Shown: positions 9,901-22,142, counted from the stretch's first letter. The stretch is 64,000 nt of DNA from Sphagnum compactum (GCA_965153455.1 OZ234495.1:6200001-6264000); one strand, 5' to 3'. Translations and numbers: made by a program. The notes: a model not told the origin generated them from the letters alone.

Positions 9901-12900
9901 TCACTGCCTATCCAAATCTCCTCTTGCAGGCAAAGAAAAAAGCTGATGCAGAAAAAGCAAAGGCTGATGCAGAAAAGGTGAGAATTGATGCAGAGGCTAG
10001 AGAGCGGAAGGCACAGGCAGATACAGCTGCAAGGGCTGCCTTACAACGCGTTGAGGCAGAACAAAAGGCCAAGCAAGAGGCACAACGCAAAGCCAGTGCC
10101 TCCACTGGTCAGGCCAAACAACCTGTGGAGAAGACAACTACCACAGGTTGTTGAATAGCTCAATCAGATTTGTCTTTCCCTTTGTTCCTATTATTCAGTC
10201 AGATGAGCATTTGAATACCTGAAGTGCACTCACAGAATGCATTGTGAAGTCCTATGTATGCGGTGTAGGGGAGGTCCATGCCATCTTGTCACACACATCA
10301 GCTTATGCCTGTTCCTACAGTTTGGTATATATGTATCAGAATTTCAATGTACAGCAGAAAGTGGCAGAGTGTCCTGTTTAGTTTCTGGATCTTTAAATGT
10401 CTTTGCTTTGCCAGGATCAAGACCGCGGGTTGCGCCAACAGCAGCAAAGTTAGAGGAAGCTCGAAAGCAAAAATTGCAAGAGCTTCAGGAGATGTTCAAG
10501 CCCCTGCAGGCAAACCCAGCAAACCAGAAGGTGTGCCTTCCAAATATATCATAATGTAGATCTTATTTTAGCTTTGCAACACAGTGAGTATATCAACATT
10601 GATCTGCCATCTGGTTGATGGTTGCCTACAAGAGTTTCTCCCCTTTGTTATACCTTTGAACCATTGATGTCCAGTGGAAAAGTAGTTCCAACAAGTAGAG
10701 TCAAGAGGTAGTAAGAAGTATCAGACAAGCTTGCTTACACAGTGAGGTACCACCCATGTGATTATAGCTCACGTAGACAATAAATTGCCTGCTGGATGAC
10801 GTGCTAATGAAAATATCAGGAAATTGTAATGTGGTTATGTGCACATCTGTTCATCTATCCAATTGTCATCTTGGAGGGAAGTTTAGCACTCATTTGTTTG
10901 AGCATTGATTGAACACAGGAGCTTAAGGTTTATGAGCGACAAGTCATCAAGCATCTCCAGCAAGTTGCTGCCACACAAGAACAAGTGAAGTATGATTTTG
11001 CCCATGTCGCTTGGTGCTGAGTATAGAAAATTGAACTTAAGGCAGCAGGAGCAGTGCTTGTTGTGGATAATTCTCAATGAGAAAAGAGTTGGAGGGAAAG
11101 ATTAAGAGGAAAAGTGGCTGATACCTTTGTCAACTGTTCATTCCAGTTGTAAGGTTTTCCAAGTTACATTCGTTGGCTGTGGCATAGAATGGCATTGCTG
11201 CAGGCCTTATTTGGTGAAGATGCAGAACTTGTCTACAACATCACATGCTTAAAGCTTTCATTCAAGTTGCATTGCAGGAAGAAGTCAATGGATTTGTTGC
11301 AGCTGCTCTGTGATCCACGTGCTCCAACTCAATTTCTGATTGTTACTTTGGGTGCCAAGGTGTTCCTCATTCACTCCTTAGAAACAGCTTTTGCATCTGC
11401 TTTGGTTTTAGGAGCAGTTTTTCTCTTTGCTAACAGTGGCAGCATGAAATCTAGGTGATTAGCATGAGATCCTTTGTGATATGTCCACATGCACCATATT
11501 TGCTGATTTTCCGACATGGGGACTGGATCTTGTACATGGCGTTGAATCTGTTGTGCATCCTGTTGTTACTTTGCTAACATTTGTATTACATGGATTTCAG
11601 TGTTCTGAAGGGCTCTACTGTGAATTCGTTTGGGTGTAGCTCCTTTCACAATGCGAGTCACAGATTTTGAAGCTTCCTTCATTTGCATTCGCACTGGCGC
11701 AGGTTATTGTCAACGTTGCTTCTCAGGTGAGTTGAACATTGACATGGTTGGGGTATGCGCCCTGTATCCAGTTCATAATGTGGTTGTCTTTTGTGTATTA
11801 CACATACTAATGTTGCCATGAATTCTTGCTCCTTATAGGTCCCCTATGTGATGGATGTGGTGCTAGCAAAGCTCCATGAAGTGTGCATCTTTACAACTCC
11901 CAAGTACTATGTATTCTCCAAGGTATTTTTGATGATATCCTTAATGCAGTAGCACTACATGTCCTTCCCAAGGTTGTGCAGTTGTGTAGATGAACTTATC
12001 TGGTACACAAAAGCCATTTTCAAGCACTTATATCCTTGAAATTTCCTTTGATTTGAAGTACAAGCATGTCAAAGTAAGTTGCAGATGCTAATGACAACTT
12101 TACTGCACTATAGGATCAGTTCAGCAGTGATGAATCATACTACAAGGCACTTGGATATCGGGAAGAGGATGGCAAACTGGAGAGCACTGATGACTATGTT
12201 GCACGCATGACTGCCTACATGACTTTCTATGGTGCCATGACACAGGTGATCATTTATTGATGCTGGGAAGCTGTAAGAAGCTCTGAGAACTGTACCTTCT
12301 AGCATGGTGATATTATTCTATGTCATGCGGTCAGACATTGCAAATGTTCCTGGTTCCTGGCAACAGACCAAAGTAATTTAGTTGGACTGTATTTTTAGTA
12401 GAAGATTTAAGTGTTCTGTTTGTTTGAAGTAAATTGGGATCAGTCCAGTGTTAAATCCCAGTCTCAAAAGCAGAGAATTTGAACTGGCTGGCATAACTTG
12501 TATATCAACTTATGTTAAGAACCTTTCACTGGAGATACAAGACACTGTGAGTGGAGCAAGGGACAGACCACACTTCTGGTACTAGTTCATTCTACATTCA
12601 TGCCATCAAATGTTAAACCTGGAGCAGAGTCTGATGCCACAACATAACAATCTGTTGTGGTATTTTGTGGGTGAACAGACTGACTACAGTGGTGGACAAA
12701 ATCCTCATGGTTTGGCAGATGGATGGACTTGGTGTGCACGCTTGCTAAATCACATACCCTCAAATCGATCCTCTGCTTCAGCTTTAGAAGCCTTCTTGAA
12801 GGTACGTGCTGCTTTTAATGTTCTTCTTATATTTTAATCATTCTATGTGCTCTGGTTGCCCTATTCCTCAACAGTGACCCTTGTTTTCATGCTTGTTCAT

Positions 12901-13205
12901 TCAGAAAATCAACCTTGTGGAACTCAGTGTGAGTTATTCAGCAAGTTTGTCATATATTCTGACTTGGGGTTGTTTGTCACCAGATGGCAGGCTTCCGTCT
13001 GTATCAAGTGTATCCAAAGCCATTCATGAAGGTCATGCAAACAATGGTGTCTGAATTTATTGTAAATCTCAAGAGTGCCGGTGACCCAGACTCCAGAGCA
13101 GTTGTGACACGCCTTGAAACTTATTTACACCACCAGAAATACTTGGTAGAACCAGAGGGCAGGAAAATGCCAGCAACAGATATTTCTTCCAGTATGAAGG
13201 CTTAG
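6968..13205 (+). CDS. GLE1: mRNA export factor GLE1 (nuclear pore)
   Basis: Homologue of GLE1, the nuclear-pore cytoplasmic-face protein that, with inositol hexakisphosphate, activates the DEAD-box helicase Dbp5/LOS4 to release exported mRNA. Exons by reading frame and GT-AG sites: 6968-7195, 8261-8334, 8466-8592, 8732-8890, 9038-9186, 9444-9615, 9930-10146, 10415-10530, 10919-10989, 11278-11359, 11640-11726, 11839-11922, 12114-12245, 12679-12801 and 12984-13205; phases agree throughout and give about 680 aa (Arabidopsis about 610). Residues 50-70 hold DPNPDWTLEELQQELEALS; 115-135 hold FIMRAFDSDSDEDSDEEES, the acidic segment; about 190-390 form a charged Ala/Glu/Lys coiled coil; from about 400 the GLE1 fold follows, with AFALAQVIVNVASQ, HGLADGWTWCARLLNHIP and AGFRLYQVYPKPF. 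The first ATG in frame is used. The exon 3 donor is uncertain: GT at 8593 keeps the frame, while the better-looking GT at 8616 does not. Confidence 0.93.
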
Positions 13206-14201
13206 ATTATCTCCATTATCGATGCATTGGATCATGTGAAAAATGTCTGATAGCAAAGACAGGGAATTGTAGTGCTGTGCAATCTCTAATGTACTCACTC
13301 AGTCGACATGACTACCATGAGTTCATGTGGTCATATATTAGCAAGCTGATGAGTTGGCTTTTGGCTTGTTCTGGACCTTCCAAACCTTTTCAAGAATGTA
13401 TCTTCTGTATTTGAATGATTCTGTTTGCACCTTACAAACTTACAATATGAAATGATAACATTTGTAGCCTCAATTCTTCCAGCAGGAATCTGAGAGGACA
13501 TAGTAAAGGATGGCCATGTTTTGGTGTGCGACAATCATTTGCCTTGTTCTGCAACATACCAGACAGAAGAGATTCCTCTGTAGCAGCACTTCTCTCAACC
13601 TAATGCAGAAGACTGGAGCAACACACCGATGGCAAGAATAAGCTTATAAAGGAGATCTACAAGCTTGTTTGATTGACTTCTTGGTTAACTGGAGTTTACC
13701 AGTTACTGTAACACCGACCAGATGCTGATACCAGAATGTAGTCTGAATCCCAAGGCAAGCTCATTGACCAACAGGACAACACTTGTAGAGGAACAACAGC
13801 AGACTAGTACTGAGAATCAACATGGAGATGGAACATAAACTCCTACCCTTTGTTTATAAATGACGCTTGAGTTTACATTGGTACCAAGAAACAAGATGTT
13901 CAATTTGGGGGACTAAAAGGTTTTCAAACAGATGAGAAACTCTAGCCATCAGAAAATAGAGAAGCTGATGCATGCTACAAGAAAGCATCGAATGCACATT
14001 CTGAGTAGAACTGCATTCAAGTGTTTTTACCTCTGCATTGTGTCTAACAATTTCTTGTTGCAAATACAGAAGCTGAATGCAAGGAACCTGAAAAAAATCT
14101 TGGACGCCACATCAGTTTAACCTCCCTCCTCACTGCATCAAACAAATTTGACAGTGCTCAGACAAGAGTCTCAGGCCTCATCTGTGAGAAACTTCCCAGA
14201 T

Positions 14202-14260
14202 ACTTGAGACTACCAGTAGATGGAATCCCTTTGCCAGAGAGACTTGAGACTACCAGTAGA
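14202..14260. repeat. 19-bp direct repeat
   Basis: ACTTGAGACTACCAGTAGA occurs identically at 14202-14220 and 14242-14260, in the 3' flank of PSRP6. Confidence 0.8.
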
Positions 14261-14307
14261 AAAAGATCGTTGGCCTCTCTCTGTCTTCAGATTCAGCTCC
14301 GGCCAAA

Positions 14308-14739
14308 CTACACAATAGACTCTACCTCCATGCAACAAAAAGAACGAGACAAAAGTGACGAAGAAGAGCAGGGGAAGGACAGGAACGGTACCGAGGACGC
14401 TACGACTTCGCTGGGCGCTTCCTCCGCAGTCACCGCCTGCTCGATGTCGGAAGTGTCGAAACCCCAGACAGGAGGTGGCTTGGGCAACCGCTTGTACTTA
14501 GTTGGCCCCTTGCGGTTCTTGTCATACGGCTGATGCTTCTTGGGCCGGGACTTGTTGTGGTGCGCGGTGGCTTTCTTCTGCGGGTGCGAGGAGCAATCGA
14601 TCCTCAACACGAATGCCATCCCATTCCCTCTTCTGCTGCTACTACTGTCAACGCTTCTCCTCACTGGCGCTCCAGAAACGGAAGCTCTGAGCGGATTCAA
14701 CCTCAGCGAAGCCAAGGACGTGACCAGAGCCGCCGCCAT
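14308..14739 (-). CDS. PSRP6: Plastid-specific 50S ribosomal protein 6 (PSRP6/cL38)
   Basis: Small basic protein of the chloroplast large ribosomal subunit, nuclear-encoded and imported. The predicted 143-aa precursor starts at the first ATG (MAAALVTSLASLRL), and residues 1 to about 48 are rich in Ala, Ser and Arg with almost no acidic residues, as in a transit peptide. The conserved core at 49-94 reads CSSHPQKKATAHHNKSRPKK, then HQPYDKNRKGPTKYKRLPKPPPVW, closely resembling the plant PSRP6 signature CSSRPQKKATAHH...RPKKTQPWD. The C-terminal about 45 residues (acidic, then Ser/Phe-rich) extend past the roughly 106-residue Arabidopsis protein and may be a lineage extension or read-through of a missed splice. 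The gene is intronless as read, convergent with GLE1 and divergent from the next gene. Confidence 0.88.
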   Translation of the reverse strand: MAAALVTSLASLRLNPLRASVSGAPVRRSVDSSSSRRGNGMAFVLRIDCSSHPQKKATAHHNKSRPKKHQPYDKNRKGPTKYKRLPKPPPVWGFDTSDIEQAVTAEEAPSEVVASSVPFLSFPCSSSSLLSRSFCCMEVESIV

Positions 14740-15059
14740 GCCTGAAATTTCCCCTAAACCAGCAGCAGCGGCAGCAGCACTATACAATCAATTTCCTGAA
14801 CCTAGCTTTCACGAAAACCAATGCTGCGCTCCAAAAAATTCAGGAAAAAAAAAACCAAAAAGCAAGCATCCAAGCAACCAAATCACAACAGTTCTGAATT
14901 CTTCTCTCGCAACCCCAACACAAAGGAAAATTAACAAGCACTGCGTCCTGAGATGCTAAAGACTATAATGAAAAAATGAAAGGATGGCAATCGGAAGCTC
15001 CAGAGTTCTTGTGTTATCCACATCCGAGCTCGAAAACGATAGCCTTTTTCTCTCTCTCC

Positions 15060-15330
15060 ACGATTGCGTATTTAATTCATAGGGTGTTTATTTTTCAATT
15101 TTGTGAGATAGGTGGACTGGCTATCATCCACAAGAGGACTTACCCACATTTGGCTACATATCAGAGAGGAAATTGTTTTTAAAAAAATTTCTCCATCTTA
15201 AGGTGTTCGTTCAAACCACTATTGTGTATTTAATTTACAGGGTTTTTATTTTTCAATTTTCTGAGGTAGGTTTTGACAGGCGAGGGATATAGCCAAATTT
15301 GGATACAGGTCACAGAGGAAAGTAAACATT
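15060..15330. repeat. Diverged tandem duplication (~158-bp period)
   Basis: The segment from about 15062 (TTGCGTATTTAATTCATAGG, then TTTATTTTTCAATTTT) recurs from about 15221 (TTGTGTATTTAATTTACAGG, same continuation). Both continue to similar AGAGGAAA ends. It lies in the PSRP6-EGY intergenic region, where nothing else is recognised between 14960 and 16060. Confidence 0.6.
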
Positions 15331-16239
15331 TTGGGAACCCCCCGCAATATATTTGTGGCATGCTAGACCTTATAGTCTAAATCTGGCGATTAAAAAAATC
15401 CCCCCTCAAAATATGGCAAAATAGGGCCTGTTTTCGAAGAAAACATTCTGTAGGATTCACAGCCCTCACCGCGTTTTCTTTTTCTTTTTTCGTTTTTCTG
15501 GCGAAATTCCGCCACAAAAATAGAATAAAATAAAGAAACAAACCAACCCAAAAAAAAAAAACCGCAATGACAATGCCTAGTGAGAGCTTTTTAGGTGCTA
15601 CCGGTGGATTGTAGCGAACACAAGCACCGATTTGCAAGGGATCCAAACTGTTCGATCACAGGGGTGGGTCTGGACCCTCGGGGAAGAAAGATTGGGTGCT
15701 TCGTTTCAGCTGTGTTTTAACTAGAGAAATTTGGCCAAAAACCGAAATTAAAAATTAAAAATTCGAAAAAGAAGTGATTTTTTGGAGCTTTTCATTCGCC
15801 AAAAGTGAGGGGAAAAAAAGGTAAAAACCGCCAGATTCATGTACTTGGTTTTCATTGTGTTAGATAGAAGGATGATTAAATATTTTCACTTCATTTCTGA
15901 TTTATAGCCATATTTGGCTAAATCTTCCTAGAGATGATCGCCACTTTGGCTACAAACAAAAATTCCCTAAAAAAAAGCACTTGCTTCGTTTTTGGGAGCT
16001 ATAGAAAGTAGAAGAGTAAAAGTGGAGTCGTTGCTGAAGCAAGAGATTGTGGGAGTTTGGGCTTGATGCGATCTTCTTCGCAAAAAGAGAATGATCTTCG
16101 TCTCATTGTTGTACAAGGATTATTATACCTGCTTTGTTGTTGCCATCTCGTTTGGGTCTTTTTCCCCTTTTTGTTGGCCCTGCTTACTGAAGCAACTGTC
16201 GAAGGAGACAAGAAGGGAAAGCGTCATAGAGGAAGAGAG

Positions 16240-18492
16240 ATGCGGTCTTGCGGTTTGGTGGATGGAAGAAGGCTGGTTCACCATGGCCTTATTAGTAGTA
16301 GTAGTTGTTCCTCTCCTCACTCCCTTGGAAGAAGAACGTGCCCACAACAACGCTCTACTACTGACCACTCCACTCCCAAGCGACCAATTTGTCGATATGT
16401 CTCCCCTCAAGGATTTGGAGTTCCACAAGCTTCGAAGTTGCAGCGCAAAGTCTTGAGGGAGAAGAGAAGGAGCACCGGAGTTTTCTTCTTCACCAAAGAG
16501 AATTTTGTTAGTAGTTGTAGCTCATGGGGTTTAAGAAATGTAGGTTCTTCCTCAGAATTGATACCGGTGGTGCAAGCGATTGACCGTCGTCGGGATGGAG
16601 ATGCTACAAATGCAAGGGAAGACGACTCCTCGCCTACACAAGGGTATGCGCAGAGCGACGACCCACAGGACTTTCCACAGGGAAAGGATTCTGTGGAGTC
16701 GGAGAAGGAGGAGGAGGAGGAGGAGGGTGTGCGTATTGAAGTGGCTCCATCCGTCTTGCCCATACTCGAGAAAGCTGAAATGTTGTCTGGAGAAGCGAAG
16801 GGTGGGTTTAGTCTGATCGAGAGGAATCAGATGAAGAGGCAAGCTCAATTTGCTGCTACTGCTGCTGCTGCTGGGAAGAGTAGCGACAAGCAGCAGCAAC
16901 AGCCAGCAATTATCCCTCTCTCCTTCGATGCTGATGCACGAATGAATGAGGGGCGCTATGAATATGCGTTCTCTTCCAGGCTTGATGAAGATGAAGAAGA
17001 ATTCTTGCAGATCAACACTCTGGATGATTTTTATCCTGGTTTTGCAATTCTACTAACTGATGCATTGCTTGAGCTTGGAGATTTGATGAAGCTCTTTGGT
17101 GATGGCACCTTCTTCTCAATCCAAGCCCTCTCCAGAGCAACAAGGGTTCCAGGCAAGATCTCCAGCTCAACAAAATTTCCAGAGGATTCACAACTGAGAA
17201 AGTCTCTAGAGGGGATTCTTGTTTATGTGCAGGCACTGTCTTTCTTCATCTCTTCCTTGTTTTGTGGTCCTGATGGGAAGATTCTCAACACAGATGAGAA
17301 CCTGGACACTGAGGCTGACTTGCTCTACAACATGTACTATAAATACAAGCACAGGCAGACCCTGACAGTGCCACTTGAGGAGAATGAGCTCCTTGAGCAG
17401 GTGCTGAAACATACTTCCTTTGTTCCTGATGGCAAGGCTCGCAGGTGTCGGCAGGGCCTTATGTTCCCGGGGAATTTCAAAGAAAGGCCAGCAGCCCTTG
17501 TGAGGAATGAGATCCAAACACAACTTGACAAAAGGTTTGAGGGCTTAATTGCCATCCTTGTTGACAAGGAGCTTTTTGAGGGTGAGAAGGGATGCCTCAT
17601 AGCACACAGCAATGAGCTTCTGTCATTCTCATTACCACAGCAAGGTGATACTATACTTTTCTCCATGCTACTTCTTGGAGCCTTTGTGGGATGCCTACAA
17701 TATGCAGATGCAGATCCAGGTTTTGATGATTTCTCCCTTTGGCAGAGGAGCATAGTAGGACTGGGATTATTAGGAGTTGGTGCCAGTGGCTGGCTAGCTA
17801 GAAAGGCCACTGCTGCATTGTACAACGTGTCACACATGGTGAGGCTGCCCTTTTATTTTCCTGTGCCACATCAAGGGGCATTAGGTTTTCTAGTGTTTTA
17901 TAAGGGCTGTCTTCCCCACCGAACTTGCCTCCTTGATCTCTCTCTTTCCAGTACCTGTGCTTCTCTCGCCTTCTCTGTTGCCCTAATTTGGGTCAGTCCC
18001 TTGGTATGGGGATCATTGTCAGCAACTACAGCAGACTTTCGAGGCTTCCTGTTGGTTCCTGAGCAAATGTTTGCCTACTCCAGCCCACTAACATGGCTTC
18101 TCCACAAGCTCTCCTTAGCTACTCTGAGTGGTGAAGTTGGGCAATTGGACTTGGTTGTGAGTCCATTAGCTTTGGCTGGCTTCCTGGGGCTTCATTTCAC
18201 AGCCATGGCACTTCTGCCACTGGGGATTTTGGATGGCGGCCGCATTGTGACAGGGGTTCTTGGCCGAGGTGTGCAGCACATAACAACCGGCTCCACTTTC
18301 TTGGTCGCAGCAATTTTGTTCCTTACCACAAGCCCTTTGTTAGGACTGGCATGGATGATTTGCTCCACACCAGCACTTATGGATGACTGGTTTCAGCTAG
18401 ATGAGGCAACACAGCCCAGCCTTATTCGGAAAGCTCTTGGACTCACCCTTGTTGCAGCTTCTGTGGCCACATTCATTCCATCTCTCAATTGA
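16240..18492 (+). CDS. EGY-like S2P/M50-family plastid membrane protein, protease motif lost
   Basis: A 750-aa intronless protein resembling the C-terminal membrane domain of EGY (ethylene-dependent gravitropism-deficient and yellow-green) proteins, chloroplast site-2-protease relatives. From the ATG at 16240, residues 1 to about 110 are Ser/Arg-rich like a transit peptide; an upstream in-frame ATG at 16066 would add an atypical hydrophobic segment. The middle is acidic and charged. Hydrophobic segments lie near 471-489, 505-523, 566-590, 639-660, 687-715 and 732-748. VRLPFYFPVPHQGALGF and LPHRTCLLDLSLS match the EGY pattern of LPFF.P...GT.GS and LPNRT.L.D.A.AGP. LLPLGILDGGR (about 657-668) matches the second metal-site loop (DGGR). 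At the place expected for HEXXH the frame reads ARKATAALYNVSH, so the zinc-binding pair is missing. This suggests an EGY3-type pseudoprotease. EGY3 itself is about 570 aa. The family is fairly sure, the subtype less so. Confidence 0.72.
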   Translation: MRSCGLVDGRRLVHHGLISSSSCSSPHSLGRRTCPQQRSTTDHSTPKRPICRYVSPQGFGVPQASKLQRKVLREKRRSTGVFFFTKENFVSSCSSWGLRNVGSSSELIPVVQAIDRRRDGDATNAREDDSSPTQGYAQSDDPQDFPQGKDSVESEKEEEEEEGVRIEVAPSVLPILEKAEMLSGEAKGGFSLIERNQMKRQAQFAATAAAAGKSSDKQQQQPAIIPLSFDADARMNEGRYEYAFSSRLDEDEEEFLQINTLDDFYPGFAILLTDALLELGDLMKLFGDGTFFSIQALSRATRVPGKISSSTKFPEDSQLRKSLEGILVYVQALSFFISSLFCGPDGKILNTDENLDTEADLLYNMYYKYKHRQTLTVPLEENELLEQVLKHTSFVPDGKARRCRQGLMFPGNFKERPAALVRNEIQTQLDKRFEGLIAILVDKELFEGEKGCLIAHSNELLSFSLPQQGDTILFSMLLLGAFVGCLQYADADPGFDDFSLWQRSIVGLGLLGVGASGWLARKATAALYNVSHMVRLPFYFPVPHQGALGFLVFYKGCLPHRTCLLDLSLSSTCASLAFSVALIWVSPLVWGSLSATTADFRGFLLVPEQMFAYSSPLTWLLHKLSLATLSGEVGQLDLVVSPLALAGFLGLHFTAMALLPLGILDGGRIVTGVLGRGVQHITTGSTFLVAAILFLTTSPLLGLAWMICSTPALMDDWFQLDEATQPSLIRKALGLTLVAASVATFIPSLN

Positions 18493-20020
18493 AAGATGTT
18501 TGCACAAAAGGGTTGGTGGCCATGATTATCAAAGATGTTCAATCTGGGCATTTCACTGCCTCTGGGTCATATGGCTTTACACGATTCAGACTTCATTGCT
18601 TCCTCTTGGTGACAATGACAGAATCAAGGATCTTAATCAAGCTGTCATTTGCACCCTAGTTCGCGTCTGTATTTTGTATGTAAACAACTGAGTGCTTTAG
18701 AATCTGCCTTGATTTTGAATTTAGAACGAGGTTGAGATAGGGGAAAGGCCCTACCTGTGCTTAGATACAAAGAGAATGAAGCAATCTGTTGTCTTCAGAG
18801 TGTGCATCTAGGGTGTATTGGTGAGGGTTTTGATGCTGTGATTATCGATTTGCACAAGACCTTTCAAACTAAGGTGATGTAGTGTTGCATTCACCTATGT
18901 TGGCCTTCTCAGTGGCAAATCTGCAAGCCAAAGATTGTCAATTTGGATTGGTTGTTTTTGTACATGAATTTGGAAACAGTTACTTGTGACCATAAGTAGT
19001 ACCCTTGTGTAATTCACATGAATCTGGGGAATGTTCTGTTTCTTCTTCCAGGAGGGTGGCATCAGGAAATGTTGATTTCAGAGAATTCCTTGGAGAAACC
19101 TTGCATGGACTTCACCATAGTGTAGTGAACAAACTATTTGGCATGTCCCAAATGATCACTGTTAATTTTTTCTCTGAGTGCTTCATGAGTAGGGTAAAGG
19201 GCATTACACACGGTGAACTGAGGGTGGAGCCCCAGGTGTAATGCTCTGCTGCCAGGGCATTACCCAGTATAGTAAACAAGATTCACCTGTATGGTGGCCC
19301 CTCCTGCTGTGCATGCAGTCAGGAGGACCTGCCTTATGGGCAACCTTGCATTGGGGCATTGCACAACTGAAATGTGTTTGCCATTGCAGTTATTACAAAT
19401 ACTAAATGCACTTCTATACAACTACACATGGTTGCAATAGACCTGAATCTTTGTTATGTGAACACAATGAAAGGAAAATGGGATACCTTAGAATTTGGTC
19501 TGTGAGAAGGTCATTTTTGTTAAAGAAACAACATATGGAAATCACAATCTTGTGTCTCTTCTTGAATTTTAACCTTCATTGGTAAGGTAGAAAAACATGA
19601 AGACAAACCTCTTCATTCCTCCAAGAGAAATTGCAAACCACAAACAGAATCATAAAGCACCAGCAGAAAGTTTTTAGTCTACTTGTAGGGCATGTTACAA
19701 GTGGAACTTTTCCTTTGCAAAGGGTGTGGTGTTTCAAAAAGTGTGAAAAGTGGAATGCTCGCTCAGACAGGCATTTCATTTTTTTCTGCTGCCAGTGCTT
19801 TATGTTGGTTAACACACCTTGCTCCAATGCCCTCGGAGCAGGGCATTCCCAAAATAAGTGCCCGTCCAAGACAGAGAGTGCCCCTCATTCCACCTTGGGC
19901 CAAACGCAGAGAGTGCTCCTCGTCTCCACCTTGGACCCTACTCAAAAACCCACACCAATGCTTGATGAAAACTCCAAGATCCCTAGGATGACAAATTGTC
20001 GAAGAAGGAAAACCAGATGA
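18493..20020. other. 3' flank and spacer
   Basis: The first few hundred bases are presumably the 3' UTR of the EGY-like gene. No further gene is recognised. A minus-strand frame near 19570-19870 contains DGHLFWECP, faintly like the zinc segment of plant LINE reverse transcriptases, but too little to call. Confidence 0.35.
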
Positions 20021-20027
20021 AAGCCGA

Positions 20028-20402
20028 ATGAAGAGAATTAGTTTTCATCCAACGAGAATGTTCGAACCCCAAATGGGCTCCTCCTCAAGCTCTGCAGAAA
20101 CTAACTTTCTGCGTAAGCCTCTACAAGATTACCTAGTTTTGACGTCGCAGTGTACCTATTCTGGCAATTCTGAACGAGAAAGCGATAGTTGTCCGCTTGA
20201 CCTTTGTGTCTTTCTCTGAGATTTGAGAGCTTTGAGGTCCTGCCAGGTTCACAATCAAAGACCATCACAGAGATTCCCCGAGTTGTGACACAGGACTCAT
20301 TAACGTTTTGGGTGGCGCTGGTGGCAGCAAACCTAACCCACATTGCATTACTGCCACTTTGTTGTGACCAAAACCCGCATTTTCAGGTGGGATATATTTC
20401 GT
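20028..20402 (+). other. Possible isolated exon
   Basis: The frame 20204-20402 reads FEVLPGSQSKTITEIPRVV, then DSLTFWVALVAANLTHIALL. Composition looks protein-like and is faintly reminiscent of a WD/beta-propeller blade, possibly of a NUP88-like protein. There is no clear start codon and no matching downstream exon for about 1.8 kb. It may be the 5' remnant of the gene whose coiled-coil exons lie at 22.1-23.3 kb. Confidence 0.2.
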
Positions 20403-21639
20403 AACTCTGATCTAATATTCGCAATCTCTTATTTGAAGTAGCAAAAAGGACTTCACCTGGTCTCTATGGAACTCCAAACATGAGATTTATTTATGGGCGG
20501 GTATGCATGGCGTGATGATCAGCAGTGTAGTCTGGACCAAACCCTTATTAGATTAATAGCTTCATATCTGCGCTCAAACCTTGGATGATCAAGCTCCACA
20601 TTTAACTAGATTCCTTGAGGATGTCTCTAGTAGGAAGGGCACCTTCTCAATTGCGTCGGTTGTAAGATAATTGGCAAACTGGCTTTTTGTGTTGGTGCCT
20701 GCCTCTTTGGCTGGATATTGGCAACACAAAAAAAGTCATTTGCAGAGCTCTGGCATGCAGTAGCAGGTAACAGAATTCCTCATTCTCATATTAGGGTTGC
20801 TGTGTGTAGATCTAATTATGAACTATTTACTACGAACTTTGCTGTAGTGCCGTGAGGGATAGACTTTGACATTCTTATATCAAGATTGCTCAACAACGGA
20901 TCTGGCTATGAGGGCATGTGTCAGGGAAGTCCACCTTATGATGGGGAAGTCACAGTTTAAAACTGTTATCAGTGGGACAAATCTAGGGTTCATGGTGAAG
21001 ATGGGAAAGATGGGACTTGTCAACCATCCATCCACAGGGATTTGTTCCAGATCAGAGTCTGGGGTCAATGGAGGACTACACCATGCACTCGCAGGGGATG
21101 AGATTTCTTGTGTCATGTTTAGGGTTTCTCTGAGCTTTCGCTTATTGCAACTTTATGCTCTCTGTTTGCAGTTGTACTGTAAGGGATTCACCATGACCGA
21201 ACTCCAGGTTTGACAGGTCTAGATACAATCGCACAAGAACTATCTTTGCCAAGGGTATTGGCTTTACATAAGGTGACAACACAATGATTGGGATCTGTGG
21301 GCTTTTTCTTGGGTTCAAGGTAGACTGAGGGCATCTGGGGTTTTGTTTTGCTGCTGATATGCATGTTTTTTCAGCAAGTGAGCACATTGAGTGTGTTAGA
21401 GCCCAGGTTATGGAGATGTTGGGCATGGCTTTGGCCTTTCTGGGGCCTGGTGGCAACAATGTTGTCATTTTGTGGGTTCTGGCAGCATCTTTCTGAAGAA
21501 GGTTGAATAGGAGAGATAAGACTGCTTCACAGACAGTGTGTCTGTGCTGAAGACCCAGCAGCGTCTGGCTTTCCAGGTGAGCCAAAGACTGGCTGCTCTG
21601 AGACTTGACATATAGTGAAGATTGAGTTAGTCCGGATTC

Positions 21640-21960
21640 AAAGTTAAGGTCTTTGTGGGTCAGATAATTGAGAAAAAGCTTGTCCCACAGAGAGTAGATT
21701 TTTTCTCCTCTCTTCCACAGGATATAATTTAGATCTCCAAAGTCTAGACACTGCTCTAAAGATTCTAAAAAACCTACAGCAGTGGCATGACTGAGGATGA
21801 GAGGGGGCAAAAGTAGTTATGGGAAGACATTGTGTACAATATGCCAGAAGGTGCTGGCCATTGAAGCACTGCAAAGTTTCTGCACCATATATGAATGAAA
21901 ATGAAAGTGTCATTTTCATCTTGCAGTTATCACCTAGATGATTTGGACCTTGTCCATGCA
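21640..21960 (-). pseudogene. Decayed LINE endonuclease fragment (tentative)
   Basis: The minus strand shows CLDFGDLNYIL (GDLN at 21738-21727) followed by WDKLFLNYLTHKDLN, which follows the spacing of the GDFN...FL.FL...DL signature of plant LINE AP-endonucleases. Upstream the match continues only with frameshifts. The open frame runs on to 21142 without clear homology. It sits between the two groups of possible coiled-coil-gene exons on the other strand, so a LINE insertion may have broken that gene. Confidence 0.25.
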
Positions 21961-22142
21961 AGTGTTGGGACCATGAAGGTTGTATTCTATTTTTTTTGGC
22001 AATTGATTTATCTCAAGGGGTGTGGCAGCATCCTCATTTGAAATCCGACCCTTTATAAGTATCTGTTTTCCAGAGTCTTGTAAGTAGACCAGTGAAACTT
22101 GTGCAATTCTGGACAAACATTGAGGTCACAACCTTGTTTATG

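Noticed and set aside
16066-16239. Upstream in-frame ATG of the EGY-like gene
   Set aside because: It would add a long hydrophobic segment before a typical transit-peptide-like start at 16240. Not excluded, but less likely.
19576-19869. Minus-strand frame with DGHLFWECP as a possible LINE zinc segment
   Set aside because: Only one short resemblance and no adjoining reverse-transcriptase motifs.
21142-21640. Rest of the 222-codon minus-strand frame
   Set aside because: No ATG near its start and no recognisable domain beyond the endonuclease-like scrap.
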